Positions 34,375 through 43,855 of a DNA stretch of 64,000 nucleotides are shown piece by piece. The stretch lies in the NCBI GenBank assembly GCA_023639215.1, contig CP097899.1, positions 3,220,001 through 3,284,000 on the forward strand, written 5' to 3'. Positions within the stretch are counted from its first letter, which is position 1; each line of letters starts with the position of its first letter. Under the pieces are notes generated by a model. It saw only the letters and a program-made list of their open reading frames with translations. It had not been told where the DNA came from and did not search any database. The stretch comes from Candidatus Pristimantibacillus lignocellulolyticus. GTDB lineage: Bacteria > Bacillota > Bacilli > Paenibacillales > Paenibacillaceae. A program made the position numbers and the translations under genes.

Positions 34375-35246
34375 TGACAACAGTAGCTCTATTGCCAGCA
34401 GGATCAGTATCAGATGAAGCAGCAAAGTTATTTTTTTCAGATGAATCGGTTGAGTGGAAACATCATCGAATGATTTCAGATGTTTTTCTATCAACGGTAA
34501 ATGAGATTAGCAATTATAGTGTTATTCCTATAGAGAACACGATCGATGGTTCAGTAAGTTTGCACTTAGATTGGCTTGTACATGAAGTAGATCTGCCAAT
34601 TCAAGCGGAATGGGTATATCCCTCCATTCAGAATCTTATTGGTCGTCGTTCAGAATTGTTAAATGAATGGGGTCAATTGGATTTTACCAAAGTGAAAAAA
34701 GTAATTAGTCATCCTGTTGCGATGTCACAATGTCTTGAATTTATTCGTGAAAATATTCCATATGCAGAAACTGAACATGTAAGTAGTACAGCAGAATCAG
34801 TCAAGATCGTTGCAGATCATCCAGGTGAAGGTATAGTTGCTATCGGGACAAAGACCGCTTCGATTAATAATAAGTTAGATATATTAGCTGATTCGATCAC
34901 TGATCACAATAATAACTACACACGTTTCTTCTTAGTAGGTGATAAGCCTTATACTGCTCGTGAGAATAGTAATATGAAGACAAGTATTCTTGTTACTCTA
35001 CCTGAAGATTATGCTGGAGCATTACATCAAGTACTGTCTGCATTTGCGTGGAGAAGAATTAACTTATCCCGCATAGAATCTCGTCCGACGAAGAAGAAGT
35101 TAGGTAGTTATTATTTCTATATTGAAATTAAGTACTCGCTTGAAGAGTTTTTACTACAAGCAGCGCTCCAAGAAATTGAAGCGATTGGGTGTCAGGTGAG
35201 GGTGTTAGGTTGTTACCCAAGCTACAAATACGAACAACTTTTATAG
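34374..35246 (+). CDS. pheA: Prephenate dehydratase
   Basis: Converts prephenate to phenylpyruvate for phenylalanine synthesis. 290 residues: catalytic domain with IPIENTIDGSV and the Thr-Arg-Phe motif NNYTRFFLVG, then a regulatory ACT domain with LSRIESRPTKKKLG. No chorismate mutase domain is fused to it. The stop codon is followed after three bases by family A copy A7. Confidence 0.96.
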   Translation: MTTVALLPAGSVSDEAAKLFFSDESVEWKHHRMISDVFLSTVNEISNYSVIPIENTIDGSVSLHLDWLVHEVDLPIQAEWVYPSIQNLIGRRSELLNEWGQLDFTKVKKVISHPVAMSQCLEFIRENIPYAETEHVSSTAESVKIVADHPGEGIVAIGTKTASINNKLDILADSITDHNNNYTRFFLVGDKPYTARENSNMKTSILVTLPEDYAGALHQVLSAFAWRRINLSRIESRPTKKKLGSYYFYIEIKYSLEEFLLQAALQEIEAIGCQVRVLGCYPSYKYEQLL

Positions 35247-35249
35247 GAT

Positions 35250-35417
35250 GCTCAAAATCGCGGACTGTGATCACGATGAGTATGCTAGGTAGTTTAGTCG
35301 ACATCGAATATGCCCTCCATCGAAAGCCTGCGTGTGCTCGTGTACCAATAACGTACACTGTGCGCCTCGTTTCCGCTGGAGGGCATATTCTTGGTGCTGA
35401 CAGCCCACGATTTTGAC
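35250..35417 (+). repeat. Family A structured repeat, copy A7 (type I, best preserved long stem)
   Basis: Outer stem CAAAATCG with CGATTTTG, CTGT with ACAG. The long stem GAATATGCCCTCC pairs perfectly with GGAGGGCATATTC, where copy A4 has GAAGATGC/GCATCTTC, a compensated change. Apical GTGTAC/GTACAC hairpin. Three bases after the pheA stop. Confidence 0.9.
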
Positions 35418-35429
35418 CTTCCATTTTAA

Positions 35430-35481
35430 GTTTCGTGCTAGACAGTCTCCGCTTGTGTACTCGAACCGTACACGTTGCTGG
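35430..35481 (+). repeat. Family B module, copy B2
   Basis: Starts TCGTGCTAGACAGTCTCCGC and has the hairpin GTGTAC-TCGAACC-GTACAC, then GTTGCTG. Adjacent to A7. Confidence 0.7.
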
Positions 35482-35520
35482 GTTTCGTTTTATAGTACTT
35501 TCGGTATAGCATCAGTTTTA

Positions 35521-35571
35521 GCTTTGTGCTAGACAGTCTCCGCTCGTGTACTCGAACCGTACACGTTGCTG
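35521..35571 (+). repeat. Family B module, copy B3
   Basis: Nearly identical to B2 (one base differs in the 46-bp core), 40 bp downstream; a direct duplication. Confidence 0.75.
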
Positions 35572-35583
35572 TGGCGCCATAAA

Positions 35584-35630
35584 AAAGACGATTTCTCATT
35601 CGGTTTTCGAATGAAGAGTCGTCTTTTTTT
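35584..35630 (+). terminator. Rho-independent terminator closing the pheB-hom-thrB-pheA region
   Basis: AAAGACGA-TTCTCATTCG pairs with CGAATGAAGA-TCGTCTTT with small bulges, followed by T-run; A-rich on the other side. Confidence 0.8.
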
Positions 35631-35746
35631 CGTGCCTAGGGGTACGTATCATCTAGTTGGTGTTATAAGATTTCGTAAAAATTAATGAGACGTAACAGAT
35701 TTATAACAATCTAAAGATATGTCCATATCATCTATAAATGTGACGT

Positions 35747-35774
35747 TTGTAGCAGATCATCTTCCGTTTATGAT
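35747..35774 (+). promoter_or_regulatory. Candidate promoter of the sugar-uptake cassette
   Basis: TTGTAG (35747-35752), 16 nt, TATGAT (35769-35774), about 50 bases ahead of the first solute-binding gene. The rest of 35631-35826 shows nothing else clear. Confidence 0.35.
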
Positions 35775-35826
35775 AGTAGCAAGGTTGTAACAACTACCGA
35801 ATTAAACAAATAGGGGGATTCGTATA

Positions 35827-37101
35827 ATGAAGAAAAAAGGGATGAAATGGTCTAGCTTACTTCTACTTATTCTAGTTGTTGCTATGATCGCAGCAGGATG
35901 CAGCAGTAATTCAGGTGACAACAGTACAAAACAAAGCTCAGGAGGAACTGGTAAGAAAACAGAAATATTGTTTTGGTCACCGTTCTCTGGCTCAGATGGA
36001 CCTTTCATGAAGAAAATTGTTGATAAGTACAATAGCTCACAGGATCAATACAAAGTAGATTTTGTCATTCATCCAAACGGTGAGTATTACAAGCAAGTAG
36101 ATATTGCACTAAGTTCAGCAAAAGATAAGCCAAGTCTTATGATTATGCACGTAGATAAGGTGCCAACATACGCTAGCAAAAATCAATTGCAACCAATCGA
36201 TGATTTAGCAACCGAGGCGGGAATTTCCAAAACAGATTTTGCAGTAGCTCCCGTTGAATACGGTACAATCGAGGATAAATGGTATACGATTCCTTTGGAT
36301 ATTCATCCGTTAGTTATGTACTATAACAAAGATTTGTTCGTGCAAGCAGGCGTAACGACTGTTCCGACAAATCGTGCAGAGTTTGATGAAGCGATTACGA
36401 AGCTGACAGATGCTAGTAAGGGTGTCTATGGTTATGTAGTACCAACGCTATGGCCACAACAATTTATTTTCCCAACATTAGTTTGGCAAAATGGTGGTCA
36501 GCTATGGGATGGCAATGATGTGGGCTTTAATTCACCTGAGGTAGTTGAAGTTGTTCAATATCTTCGCAATATGATTGAAGCAGGTACTTCTCCAGCTAAC
36601 GTGCAACAAGATGGCGAAAACACATTGTTCCTTCAAGGTAAAAATGCTATCCAATTTAACGGCCCATGGATGAAATCACAATTTGATGAAGCAGGTTTAA
36701 ATTATGGAGTTGCTACTGTTCCTCAATTAGGTAAAGCTAGGCAAGCTGTATACGCTGGTTCTCATGGATTCGTAGTTCCTCAAGGCATTACAGATGAAAA
36801 AGTTGTTGCTGGCGTAGGTGATTTCTTGAAATACGTTTCTTCTAACTCTATGGATTGGGCTGAATCGGGTCAAGCACTTGCTTCGATTCCGATGATTGAA
36901 AGTGACGAGTTTAAAGCTTTGGAGTTCCAAAGCACGATTGCTTCTTCTTTCGAATATGTACAATTTAGTCCTAACGTTGTTAATTGGGATACCATTTCAG
37001 AGCCAATCTGGAGTGAATTGAACAATGCATTGCTTGGCAATAAAAGTGTTCAAGAAGCTATGGATGACGCAGTCAATAAATCTCATCAAGCGATGAAATA
37101 G
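35827..37101 (+). CDS. Sugar ABC transporter solute-binding lipoprotein (first of two)
   Basis: A family 1 extracellular solute-binding protein of 424 residues, anchored by a lipobox (VAMIAAGC, Cys25). The sugar-binding fold is seen in ILFWSPFSGSDGPFMKKIVDKYN, PLDIHPLVMYYNKDLF, and QFNGPWMKSQFDEAG. It should bring a sugar or oligosaccharide to the two permeases that follow. An intercistronic hairpin separates it from them. It is a distant paralogue of the second binding protein at 40737 (shared FW-PFSG, P-D-H-LV-YYNKD). The substrate is likely a plant-derived oligosaccharide, inferred from the GH43 and GH2 neighbours. Confidence 0.92.
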   Translation: MKKKGMKWSSLLLLILVVAMIAAGCSSNSGDNSTKQSSGGTGKKTEILFWSPFSGSDGPFMKKIVDKYNSSQDQYKVDFVIHPNGEYYKQVDIALSSAKDKPSLMIMHVDKVPTYASKNQLQPIDDLATEAGISKTDFAVAPVEYGTIEDKWYTIPLDIHPLVMYYNKDLFVQAGVTTVPTNRAEFDEAITKLTDASKGVYGYVVPTLWPQQFIFPTLVWQNGGQLWDGNDVGFNSPEVVEVVQYLRNMIEAGTSPANVQQDGENTLFLQGKNAIQFNGPWMKSQFDEAGLNYGVATVPQLGKARQAVYAGSHGFVVPQGITDEKVVAGVGDFLKYVSSNSMDWAESGQALASIPMIESDEFKALEFQSTIASSFEYVQFSPNVVNWDTISEPIWSELNNALLGNKSVQEAMDDAVNKSHQAMK

Positions 37102-37113
37102 GTCTAATTGAAG

Positions 37114-37154
37114 AGAAGATGGGATAGTGCAATACATGTCTCATCTTCTTTTTA
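37114..37154 (+). terminator. Intercistronic hairpin / partial terminator between binding protein and permeases
   Basis: AGAAGATGGGA pairs with TCTCATCTTCT across a 14-nt loop, followed by TTTTAC. Such hairpins behind binding-protein genes commonly reduce permease expression relative to the binding protein. Confidence 0.65.
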
Positions 37155-37204
37155 CAACCGTATATGAAATGAACTTATGAGTCTGCAAGCGCAGGAGGGG
37201 TAAT

Positions 37205-38104
37205 ATGATGAAAAGTAGTGTGGGTTCCCGCTTTACTTCGTTTTTGTTCGTCATTCCGTATTTAATTGCTTTTAGTGTATTTTTACTATTTCCCATATTA
37301 TATGGTGTGTACTTAAGTCTTCATAACTTTGAATTATTGTCCGTAGATCACGATTTTGTAGGATTGGCCAATTATATTGATATATTCACACCGGGAACGT
37401 ATTCCAATAGTGTGTTTTTTAGAGGGCTTTGGGCAACTTTCCAGTTCGTAATTTACTCCGTGCCATTATTGATTTTTACAGGACTTGGGATGGCTATGCT
37501 AGTTAATGCATTACCTAGGAGAATTAGAGGGTTATTTAGAACGGTATATTTCTTGCCTTATGCATTATCCGCATCAGTTATGGCGGTCATATGGTTAATG
37601 ATGTTTGATACGAATGCAGGATTTTTAAATAGCTTACTTCAAAAATTGGGAATTGTGGGAATTCCATGGCTAACAGCTACACCTTGGGCATGGATAGCCC
37701 TTATTATAACAACTTTATGGTGGACAATCGGATTTAACATGATTATTTTTATTAATGCACTTAATGAGGTGCCAGAAGATTACTATGAAGCAGCCTCGAT
37801 TGATGGTGCGAATCAATGGCAGAAGTTTATTCATATCACGTTACCTACGATTAAGCCCGTTATGCTTTTTGTCATGATTACTTCGACGATTGCATCCTTT
37901 AATGTTTACGCACAGCCGTTCCTTCTAACGAGAGGTGGGCCTGGTGATTCGACTAAAGTATTGTTAATGAATGTACTTGATCAAGCATTTGCTCGTAAAC
38001 AAATTGGTTCAGCTTCAGCAATGGCTATTATGATGGCGATACTAATCATAATAATTTCCCTCGTACAAATGAAACTAACGATGGCTAAGAAGGGGGAGAA
38101 ATAG
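37205..38104 (+). CDS. Sugar ABC transporter permease (MalF/LacF type)
   Basis: 299 residues with six membrane segments and the EAA loop EDYYEAASIDGANQWQKFIHITLP, which contacts the ATPase. GGAGGGG precedes ATG 37205. The stop lies directly before the next permease start, so translation is coupled. Confidence 0.93.
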   Translation: MMKSSVGSRFTSFLFVIPYLIAFSVFLLFPILYGVYLSLHNFELLSVDHDFVGLANYIDIFTPGTYSNSVFFRGLWATFQFVIYSVPLLIFTGLGMAMLVNALPRRIRGLFRTVYFLPYALSASVMAVIWLMMFDTNAGFLNSLLQKLGIVGIPWLTATPWAWIALIITTLWWTIGFNMIIFINALNEVPEDYYEAASIDGANQWQKFIHITLPTIKPVMLFVMITSTIASFNVYAQPFLLTRGGPGDSTKVLLMNVLDQAFARKQIGSASAMAIMMAILIIIISLVQMKLTMAKKGEK

Positions 38105-38935
38105 ATGCTAGCACGAAAAATTGGTGTTATTTTAGTGGCAAGCATAATCGGTATTATTTTTATTATTCCTTTAATATGGATGCTATCTACTGCATTCAAA
38201 AATGATTTTGAGGCACTTTCAGGACAAATGAATTTGTTCCCGATTAATCCGACCATTGATAACTTTGTGCAAGGGATTCAAGGGGAATTCATGAATGTTC
38301 CTATCATGCGCTGGATCGGAAATTCATTGCTGGTTGGAGTTGTCGGAACTGTTATTGTGCTACTTATTGATTCCATGGCAGCATATGGATTGGCAAGGCT
38401 GAATGATATGCCTTTACGACGTATAATGCTACCTATCTTTATAGCATCGCTAATGATCCCTTCTGTACTTACGTTTTTGCCTATGTACATGGAATTCAAT
38501 GCGTTAGGTCTACTTAATACTTATCCAGCTTTAGTTCTTCCGGCGACAGCAGGGGCATTCGGTGTATTTCTACTTTATCAATTTTTTGTATCGTTTCCTA
38601 AGGAAATTGAAGAAGCTGCTCGGATTGATGGTGCGAATAAGTGGCATATATATGCTCGTATATTGCTGCCATCAGCTATTTCAATTATGGTTACACTTGC
38701 GATCTTCACATTTATGGGGATTTATAATGATTTTGTGTGGCCACTATATGCAACATCTTCTCCAGAGATGCGAACCATTACGGCAGGTATTGCAATTATG
38801 GCAACAGGAAGCTACACACAAAGTTACGGCAAATTGATGGCAATGACAACGATTGCTGCTCTACCAGTTATTGTTATTTTTATCGTTGGTCAAAGATCGT
38901 TTGTTAAAGCAATTACACAATCTGCAGTGAAATAG
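38105..38935 (+). CDS. Sugar ABC transporter permease (MalG/LacG type)
   Basis: 276 residues with six membrane segments and the EAA loop EIEEAARIDGANKWHIYARILLP. Pairs with the upstream permease. No ATPase gene is found in the cassette; a shared MsmK/MsmX-type ATPase coded elsewhere is the usual solution in such systems. Confidence 0.93.
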   Translation: MLARKIGVILVASIIGIIFIIPLIWMLSTAFKNDFEALSGQMNLFPINPTIDNFVQGIQGEFMNVPIMRWIGNSLLVGVVGTVIVLLIDSMAAYGLARLNDMPLRRIMLPIFIASLMIPSVLTFLPMYMEFNALGLLNTYPALVLPATAGAFGVFLLYQFFVSFPKEIEEAARIDGANKWHIYARILLPSAISIMVTLAIFTFMGIYNDFVWPLYATSSPEMRTITAGIAIMATGSYTQSYGKLMAMTTIAALPVIVIFIVGQRSFVKAITQSAVK

Positions 38936-38965
38936 GAAGCAAGATTATATTCATGGAGGATATGC

Positions 38966-40711
38966 ATGAAAATTACTCAAAAACAAATGGTTATTGTAGT
39001 TGTAATTTTGCTAGCAGTACTAGGGGGATTGCTAATGATTCGGTCACAGATTAAGGACGTTCAAATAAATGTCCCGTATAATGGACATGGGGGTACTTAC
39101 AAAAACTTGTTAGTAACTATGGACACCCCAGATCCAAGTGTTGTCTATCATCAAGGTTTTTACTATATGACGTTTACGCATGATGGTATTGATATTATGC
39201 TGCTTCGCTCAAAAACGTTAGATTTTAGAAATGCAGAGCAAAAAGTCGTATGGTATCCACCAGTTAATACGATGTATTCTGCTAATTTATGGGCACCTGA
39301 AATTCAGTTCATTCAAGGGAAATGGTACATATATTTTGCGGCGGATAATGGTCAAAATGAAAACCATCGTATGTACGCTCTTGAAGCAGTAACGGATGAT
39401 CCAATGGGTGAATATAGCTTCATGGGGCAAGTTACTGACGCTAGCGATAAATGGGCAATTGATGGTTTAGTGTTGGAACAAGATGATCAATTATATTTTG
39501 TTTGGTCTGGTTGGGAAGGCGATGAAAATATCGCTCAAAATACATATATTGCTCCTATGAGTAATCCATATACCATTAATGGGCCAAGAGTTATGATCAG
39601 TAAACCTGATCTTGAATGGGAAAAAGCGGGAGGCCCGCCTTACATTAATGAGGGTCAAGCAATATTGAAAAAGGATGGTCAAATTCACATTGCTTATTCA
39701 GGTGCGGGTAGCTGGACACCTGATTATAGTATAGGTTTACTTACTTTAGAAAAAGGCGCTGACCCGTTAGACGCATCTAAGTGGAGTAAAGCGATAGAAC
39801 CACTTATGACTCGGGATGATGAGGCTAACGTGTATGGCCCAGGACATAATTCATTTGTAACATCACCTGATGGAAGTGAAACTTTTATTGTTTATCACGC
39901 AACAACGGGCATTAATGATGGTTGGAGCAACCGCCGTGCTCGTGCGCAAAGAGTGAAATGGAATGAGGCAGGACATCCAAGCTTTGGTTCCCCGTTGTCG
40001 CTTATGACGGCTATAAATGTACCTGAAGGTTCAGGTATATACAGAAGTGTGGATGCAATTGAGGAAGTTGACGGTTACCGATATACAGGTATTGTTACTA
40101 TGGTAGATACTGTAATCCCAATATTATTCCATTACAAAAATGTAACTGGTGAGACCCGTGCATTAACGGTAGCTTTAAACGGGCAGGAAGAGCAACAGCT
40201 TAAACTTGCTCCAACTTTAGCTGATGAACTAGGATATGTGTACTTGCAGGGGTCATTATTAGCGGGAGAGAACGGAATTACTTTGCAAGGAGCAGATGTT
40301 AAGGAACATATTTATGCTATTGAAATTCCAAGGTATGAGGCAGAATATACTACTATTTTTGGAGATTCTGAAACTCAAGATAATCCGTTCGCTTCTAACG
40401 GGAGTACTGTATTTATTGCTGAAAGCAAGCAGAAGGCAATCAGTTTCTCTAATATTAAGGTTCCATCAGCTGGCGAATATGAAATACATTTTGCAATAGC
40501 TAATACAAGTGGACAGGAGCAAGAAATAGATATTACAATCAATGAAAGCAAGAAGCAACGTCTTACAATATCTAGCACGGAGCGTAATCAGTTTATACCA
40601 AATAGTATGATTGTTAAGTTAGTCGAAGGTTCTAATGCCATTCATCTAACAAATGCAACGAGTCCATTAGAAATTGATTATATTGACATTAGTGCGGCAA
40701 CTAAACATTAA
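38966..40711 (+). CDS. Glycoside hydrolase family 43 protein with C-terminal carbohydrate-binding-like domain
   Basis: A five-bladed beta-propeller hydrolase, probably acting on arabinose- or xylose-containing side chains. An N-terminal signal anchor (about 8-25) puts it on the cell surface. The catalytic residues are visible: general base Asp56 in DTPDPSVV, pKa-modulating Asp166 in AIDGLVLEQ and general acid Glu229 in INEGQAIL. Residues about 450-580 (AEYTTIFG...VPSAGEYEIHFAIAN...NAIHLTNATSPLEIDYIDI) look like a CBM6/CBM35-type beta-sandwich. Coded between transporter and regulator genes. GGAGG precedes ATG 38966. Exact linkage specificity is unknown. Confidence 0.88.
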   Translation: MKITQKQMVIVVVILLAVLGGLLMIRSQIKDVQINVPYNGHGGTYKNLLVTMDTPDPSVVYHQGFYYMTFTHDGIDIMLLRSKTLDFRNAEQKVVWYPPVNTMYSANLWAPEIQFIQGKWYIYFAADNGQNENHRMYALEAVTDDPMGEYSFMGQVTDASDKWAIDGLVLEQDDQLYFVWSGWEGDENIAQNTYIAPMSNPYTINGPRVMISKPDLEWEKAGGPPYINEGQAILKKDGQIHIAYSGAGSWTPDYSIGLLTLEKGADPLDASKWSKAIEPLMTRDDEANVYGPGHNSFVTSPDGSETFIVYHATTGINDGWSNRRARAQRVKWNEAGHPSFGSPLSLMTAINVPEGSGIYRSVDAIEEVDGYRYTGIVTMVDTVIPILFHYKNVTGETRALTVALNGQEEQQLKLAPTLADELGYVYLQGSLLAGENGITLQGADVKEHIYAIEIPRYEAEYTTIFGDSETQDNPFASNGSTVFIAESKQKAISFSNIKVPSAGEYEIHFAIANTSGQEQEIDITINESKKQRLTISSTERNQFIPNSMIVKLVEGSNAIHLTNATSPLEIDYIDISAATKH

Positions 40712-40736
40712 AAAAATTTAAGTAGGGGGCTAAGTA

Positions 40737-42032
40737 ATGGCCAGCGGAGTATGGATGAAAAAGGTTGTGCTATTAATTTGTCTTAGCATCCTATTATTAG
40801 TAATGAGCTGTTCTCCTTCGAATCGTTCCACCAATATGCCTGACGACAACTCGCAAGTTATTCAGCTGGAATTTTGGACGCCGTTTAGCGGTGGGGATAA
40901 TCGATTTATGACTCAGCTTGTTAACTTGTTTAATGAAGAAAACAGTCAAATTCAGGTCATACAAGTAAATTCTCGATTAGATGATTATTACTCACGTTTG
41001 CGTACAACGATATTATCAGGCAATGCACCCGATGTTGCCATTTTACATCAGACAAGTTTACCTCAATTTGTCCAAAATGGTTATATTGAAAATTTAGAAG
41101 AGCCTGCTAAAGCGGTCAATTTAGAGTGGAATACTTTTAACGCTAATATTTTGGAGTCCACAGTCTATGATCAAGTTCCTTACGCTGTGCCTCTAGATAC
41201 GCATACATTAGTACTTTATTATAATAAAGATACTTTAAAGCAGGCAGGGTTGTTAGATGCGCAAGGTGAGCCATTGCTGAATAGCGGACAATCCTTAGAA
41301 GATTTTTTACAAGTGTTAAAACAACAATTACCACCATCGATTGCTCCTTTGGCACAGCCAGGAACTAGAATTGATTCCGTATGGTTATGGTGGAGCTTAT
41401 ACAATCAAATAGATGGTGGGGGAGCGTTCTATAATGATGCACAAACCGAAGTTGTTATTAACAATGATAAAGCGCTAACAGCACTTCAATTCGTTCATCG
41501 ACTTTATACTGAAGGCATTATTCCACCTAATATTAACGATGCTTTCAAAATGTTTTATGATGGGCAGGCTGCTGTTCTTATTACAGGAGTATGGGGGACA
41601 GGGGCGTTTGAAGAAGCGGAAAATTTGGATTTTGGAGTAATCCCACTCCCTGTTGTATTTGATCATGAAGCAGTCTGGGGAGATTCTCATACGTTAGTAA
41701 TACCGACTAAACATGGCATGACGAATGAAAAAAGAAATGCTGCTTTGTACTTTATGAAGTGGCTTGTAGAACATGGTGCTAAGTGGGCGGAAGCGGGGCA
41801 TGTACCAAGTAAGATCTCTGTTGTGGAAAGTCCGGAATATAAAGCTCTGCCTTTTCGTAGTGATTACGCTGCGACAGCAGACTATGTAGCATATTGGCCT
41901 AGACATGTGATGCAATGGCCGATTGTCGAAATTCTTATTCAAGAGTTTGAAAAGATGAACTACGGACTACAGACACCAGAAGAGACACTGAGACAAACGC
42001 AAATCAAAATAAATGATGAATTGAAGGAATAA
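40737..42032 (+). CDS. Second sugar solute-binding lipoprotein, adjacent to the sensor kinase
   Basis: 431 residues with a signal sequence and lipobox LVMSC (Cys about 24). The fold matches family 1 binding proteins (LEFWTPFSGGDNRFM, VPLDTHTLVLYYNKDTL, GVWGTGAFEEA) and is paralogous to the product at 35827. It has no permease of its own and lies immediately before the histidine kinase gene, one base apart, so it may deliver ligand to the kinase or serve the same permeases. AGGGGG precedes ATG 40737. Confidence 0.88.
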   Translation: MASGVWMKKVVLLICLSILLLVMSCSPSNRSTNMPDDNSQVIQLEFWTPFSGGDNRFMTQLVNLFNEENSQIQVIQVNSRLDDYYSRLRTTILSGNAPDVAILHQTSLPQFVQNGYIENLEEPAKAVNLEWNTFNANILESTVYDQVPYAVPLDTHTLVLYYNKDTLKQAGLLDAQGEPLLNSGQSLEDFLQVLKQQLPPSIAPLAQPGTRIDSVWLWWSLYNQIDGGGAFYNDAQTEVVINNDKALTALQFVHRLYTEGIIPPNINDAFKMFYDGQAAVLITGVWGTGAFEEAENLDFGVIPLPVVFDHEAVWGDSHTLVIPTKHGMTNEKRNAALYFMKWLVEHGAKWAEAGHVPSKISVVESPEYKALPFRSDYAATADYVAYWPRHVMQWPIVEILIQEFEKMNYGLQTPEETLRQTQIKINDELKE

Positions 42033-42033
42033 A

Positions 42034-43845
42034 TTGCCGATGAGAACGAGAATGAGAAAAGTAACTGAATGGATTAAAAATAAAGAGCTAGCCAAAAAAC
42101 TAGTAATGATTTACTTTGTTCTCATTGTCGTTCCGCTGAGTATTATGATTTATTTCTCGCTTACCATTTTTTCCGATAAACTCGAGCAAAAGGTTGGAGA
42201 TTATCAATTACAAACGTTGAAGCAACTTACATTACGTATGGATGCCTACATGGAAGAGTTAGATCGACTTACAATGATGCCTTACCAATATGAGAACATT
42301 ATTACGTTTTTGAACAGTAAGCGTGAGCATGACCAGCCGTTAACTTTACAGGAAATTAAAGATCTAAATAGCTTTGTTACGCAAGTTTTTCTCAACGGAA
42401 GAATCGATATTGTGGGAGTGTCCTTGTTTGGGGAGAATGGCGCCTCGTATGTTGTATTGCCTGAAAGTCAGTATGTTACTAATTATAGTATGGATGATAA
42501 ATTAACGTGGCTACAGCAAGAGAATTCGATGGACGGTCGCTCTATCTTCACCGCTACTCATAATATTGAGACGGTAAACGGTATCCAATATCCTGTATTT
42601 TCAATTGCGCGGGAGTTAAGAGTATTCGATTCAGGGAAAAAGCTAGGTTATATTGTTATTGATGTTAACCCCAAATTTTTACAACAAATATTGTCTGAAG
42701 TTACTCTGGGTGATCGTGAGGAGATATTTGTTACAACTGCAGAAGAAGAGTTAGTTGCAGTCAAGCAGAAGGATACAATGCGTGGGGAACTATCAGGGCT
42801 TTGGCAACATGAGGAATTAGAGGGCGTGACCCATGCCGATCTGGAGGGGGAGCGGCAGCAGATTGCGTATGTGACTTCGGAAATAACAAATTGGAAAACA
42901 GTAGGGATTGTTCCTGTAACGGAGTTGACGAAGGAAACGGTCTTAATTAGAAATACGCTGCTCATTATCGGTACAGCGTGTGTAGTTTTGGCAATTTTAT
43001 TTTCTACATTTCTAGCTTATCGTATTACAGAGCCTTTGCGGAGCTTAACAAAACTTATGAGAAAAGTAGAACGTGGTGATCTGCTTGTAACATTTCCTGT
43101 TAAACAATGGGATGAGGTTGGTCATTTAGGTCATACCTTTAATATGATGGTTTCCAGGTTAAGTGAGCTTGGTTATTTGCTATATGAAACAGAGATTCGT
43201 GAAAAAGACGCCCAAATTACCGCTTTACAAAGTAAAATAAACCCTCATTTTTTGTACAATACTTTGGGCTCAATTAGTATGTATGCTGAGATTAAAGGTA
43301 ATCGAGAAGTTGTTACGATGACCAACACATTGAGTAGGTTGTTACGGTACAGTCTCAACGGAAGAAAAGAAAGGGTAAGTTTGCAGGATGAATTGAATCA
43401 TGTGAAGGGTTATATGACAATACAACAAATGAGATATGAGGATCGAATATCATTTCAGCTTCAGGTAGAAGACGAGCTTATGGATTGTGAAGTTATTCCA
43501 TTAATTATCCAACCAATTGTAGAAAATGCACTTAATCATGGTATAGACCGTGGTATAGGATACGGAGCAATAGATCTAATATGTCGTAGAGATGACAATA
43601 AACTAGTTGTCACGGTTTCAGATGATGGAACTGGCATTTTGGAAGAGGAGCTTTCGAGACTGCAATGGAAGTTAAACCATTCTAAAGATATTGGCGGGAG
43701 CTTTGGCAATGGCTTACTGAATGTTCATCGTAGAATTGTACTGCATTATGGCGAAGCATACGGTTTAAGTTTACAAAATATAGAGCCATCAGGATTGAAA
43801 GTAACGATATCCTTACCTATTACAACTAAGAAAATATCACTGTAG
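42034..43845 (+). CDS. YesM-type sensor histidine kinase
   Basis: 603 residues. Membrane segments at about 22-44 and 308-330 enclose a large extracellular sensor domain (about 45-305). A HAMP domain (RITEPLRSLTKLMRKVERGD) and a His_kinase domain with the phospho-accepting His405 in INPHFLYNT follow, then the ATPase domain with VENALNHGID and DDGTGI. It should phosphorylate the response regulator coded next. The start is uncertain between TTG 42034 and ATG 42040. Confidence 0.92.
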   Translation: MPMRTRMRKVTEWIKNKELAKKLVMIYFVLIVVPLSIMIYFSLTIFSDKLEQKVGDYQLQTLKQLTLRMDAYMEELDRLTMMPYQYENIITFLNSKREHDQPLTLQEIKDLNSFVTQVFLNGRIDIVGVSLFGENGASYVVLPESQYVTNYSMDDKLTWLQQENSMDGRSIFTATHNIETVNGIQYPVFSIARELRVFDSGKKLGYIVIDVNPKFLQQILSEVTLGDREEIFVTTAEEELVAVKQKDTMRGELSGLWQHEELEGVTHADLEGERQQIAYVTSEITNWKTVGIVPVTELTKETVLIRNTLLIIGTACVVLAILFSTFLAYRITEPLRSLTKLMRKVERGDLLVTFPVKQWDEVGHLGHTFNMMVSRLSELGYLLYETEIREKDAQITALQSKINPHFLYNTLGSISMYAEIKGNREVVTMTNTLSRLLRYSLNGRKERVSLQDELNHVKGYMTIQQMRYEDRISFQLQVEDELMDCEVIPLIIQPIVENALNHGIDRGIGYGAIDLICRRDDNKLVVTVSDDGTGILEEELSRLQWKLNHSKDIGGSFGNGLLNVHRRIVLHYGEAYGLSLQNIEPSGLKVTISLPITTKKISL

Positions 43846-43855
43846 GAGGGATTCA

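Noticed and set aside
35189..35424. Open frames inside family A copies (here, A7; also A4 and A9)
   Set aside because: They arise from the palindromic repeat sequence, appear on both strands, and have no start signals.
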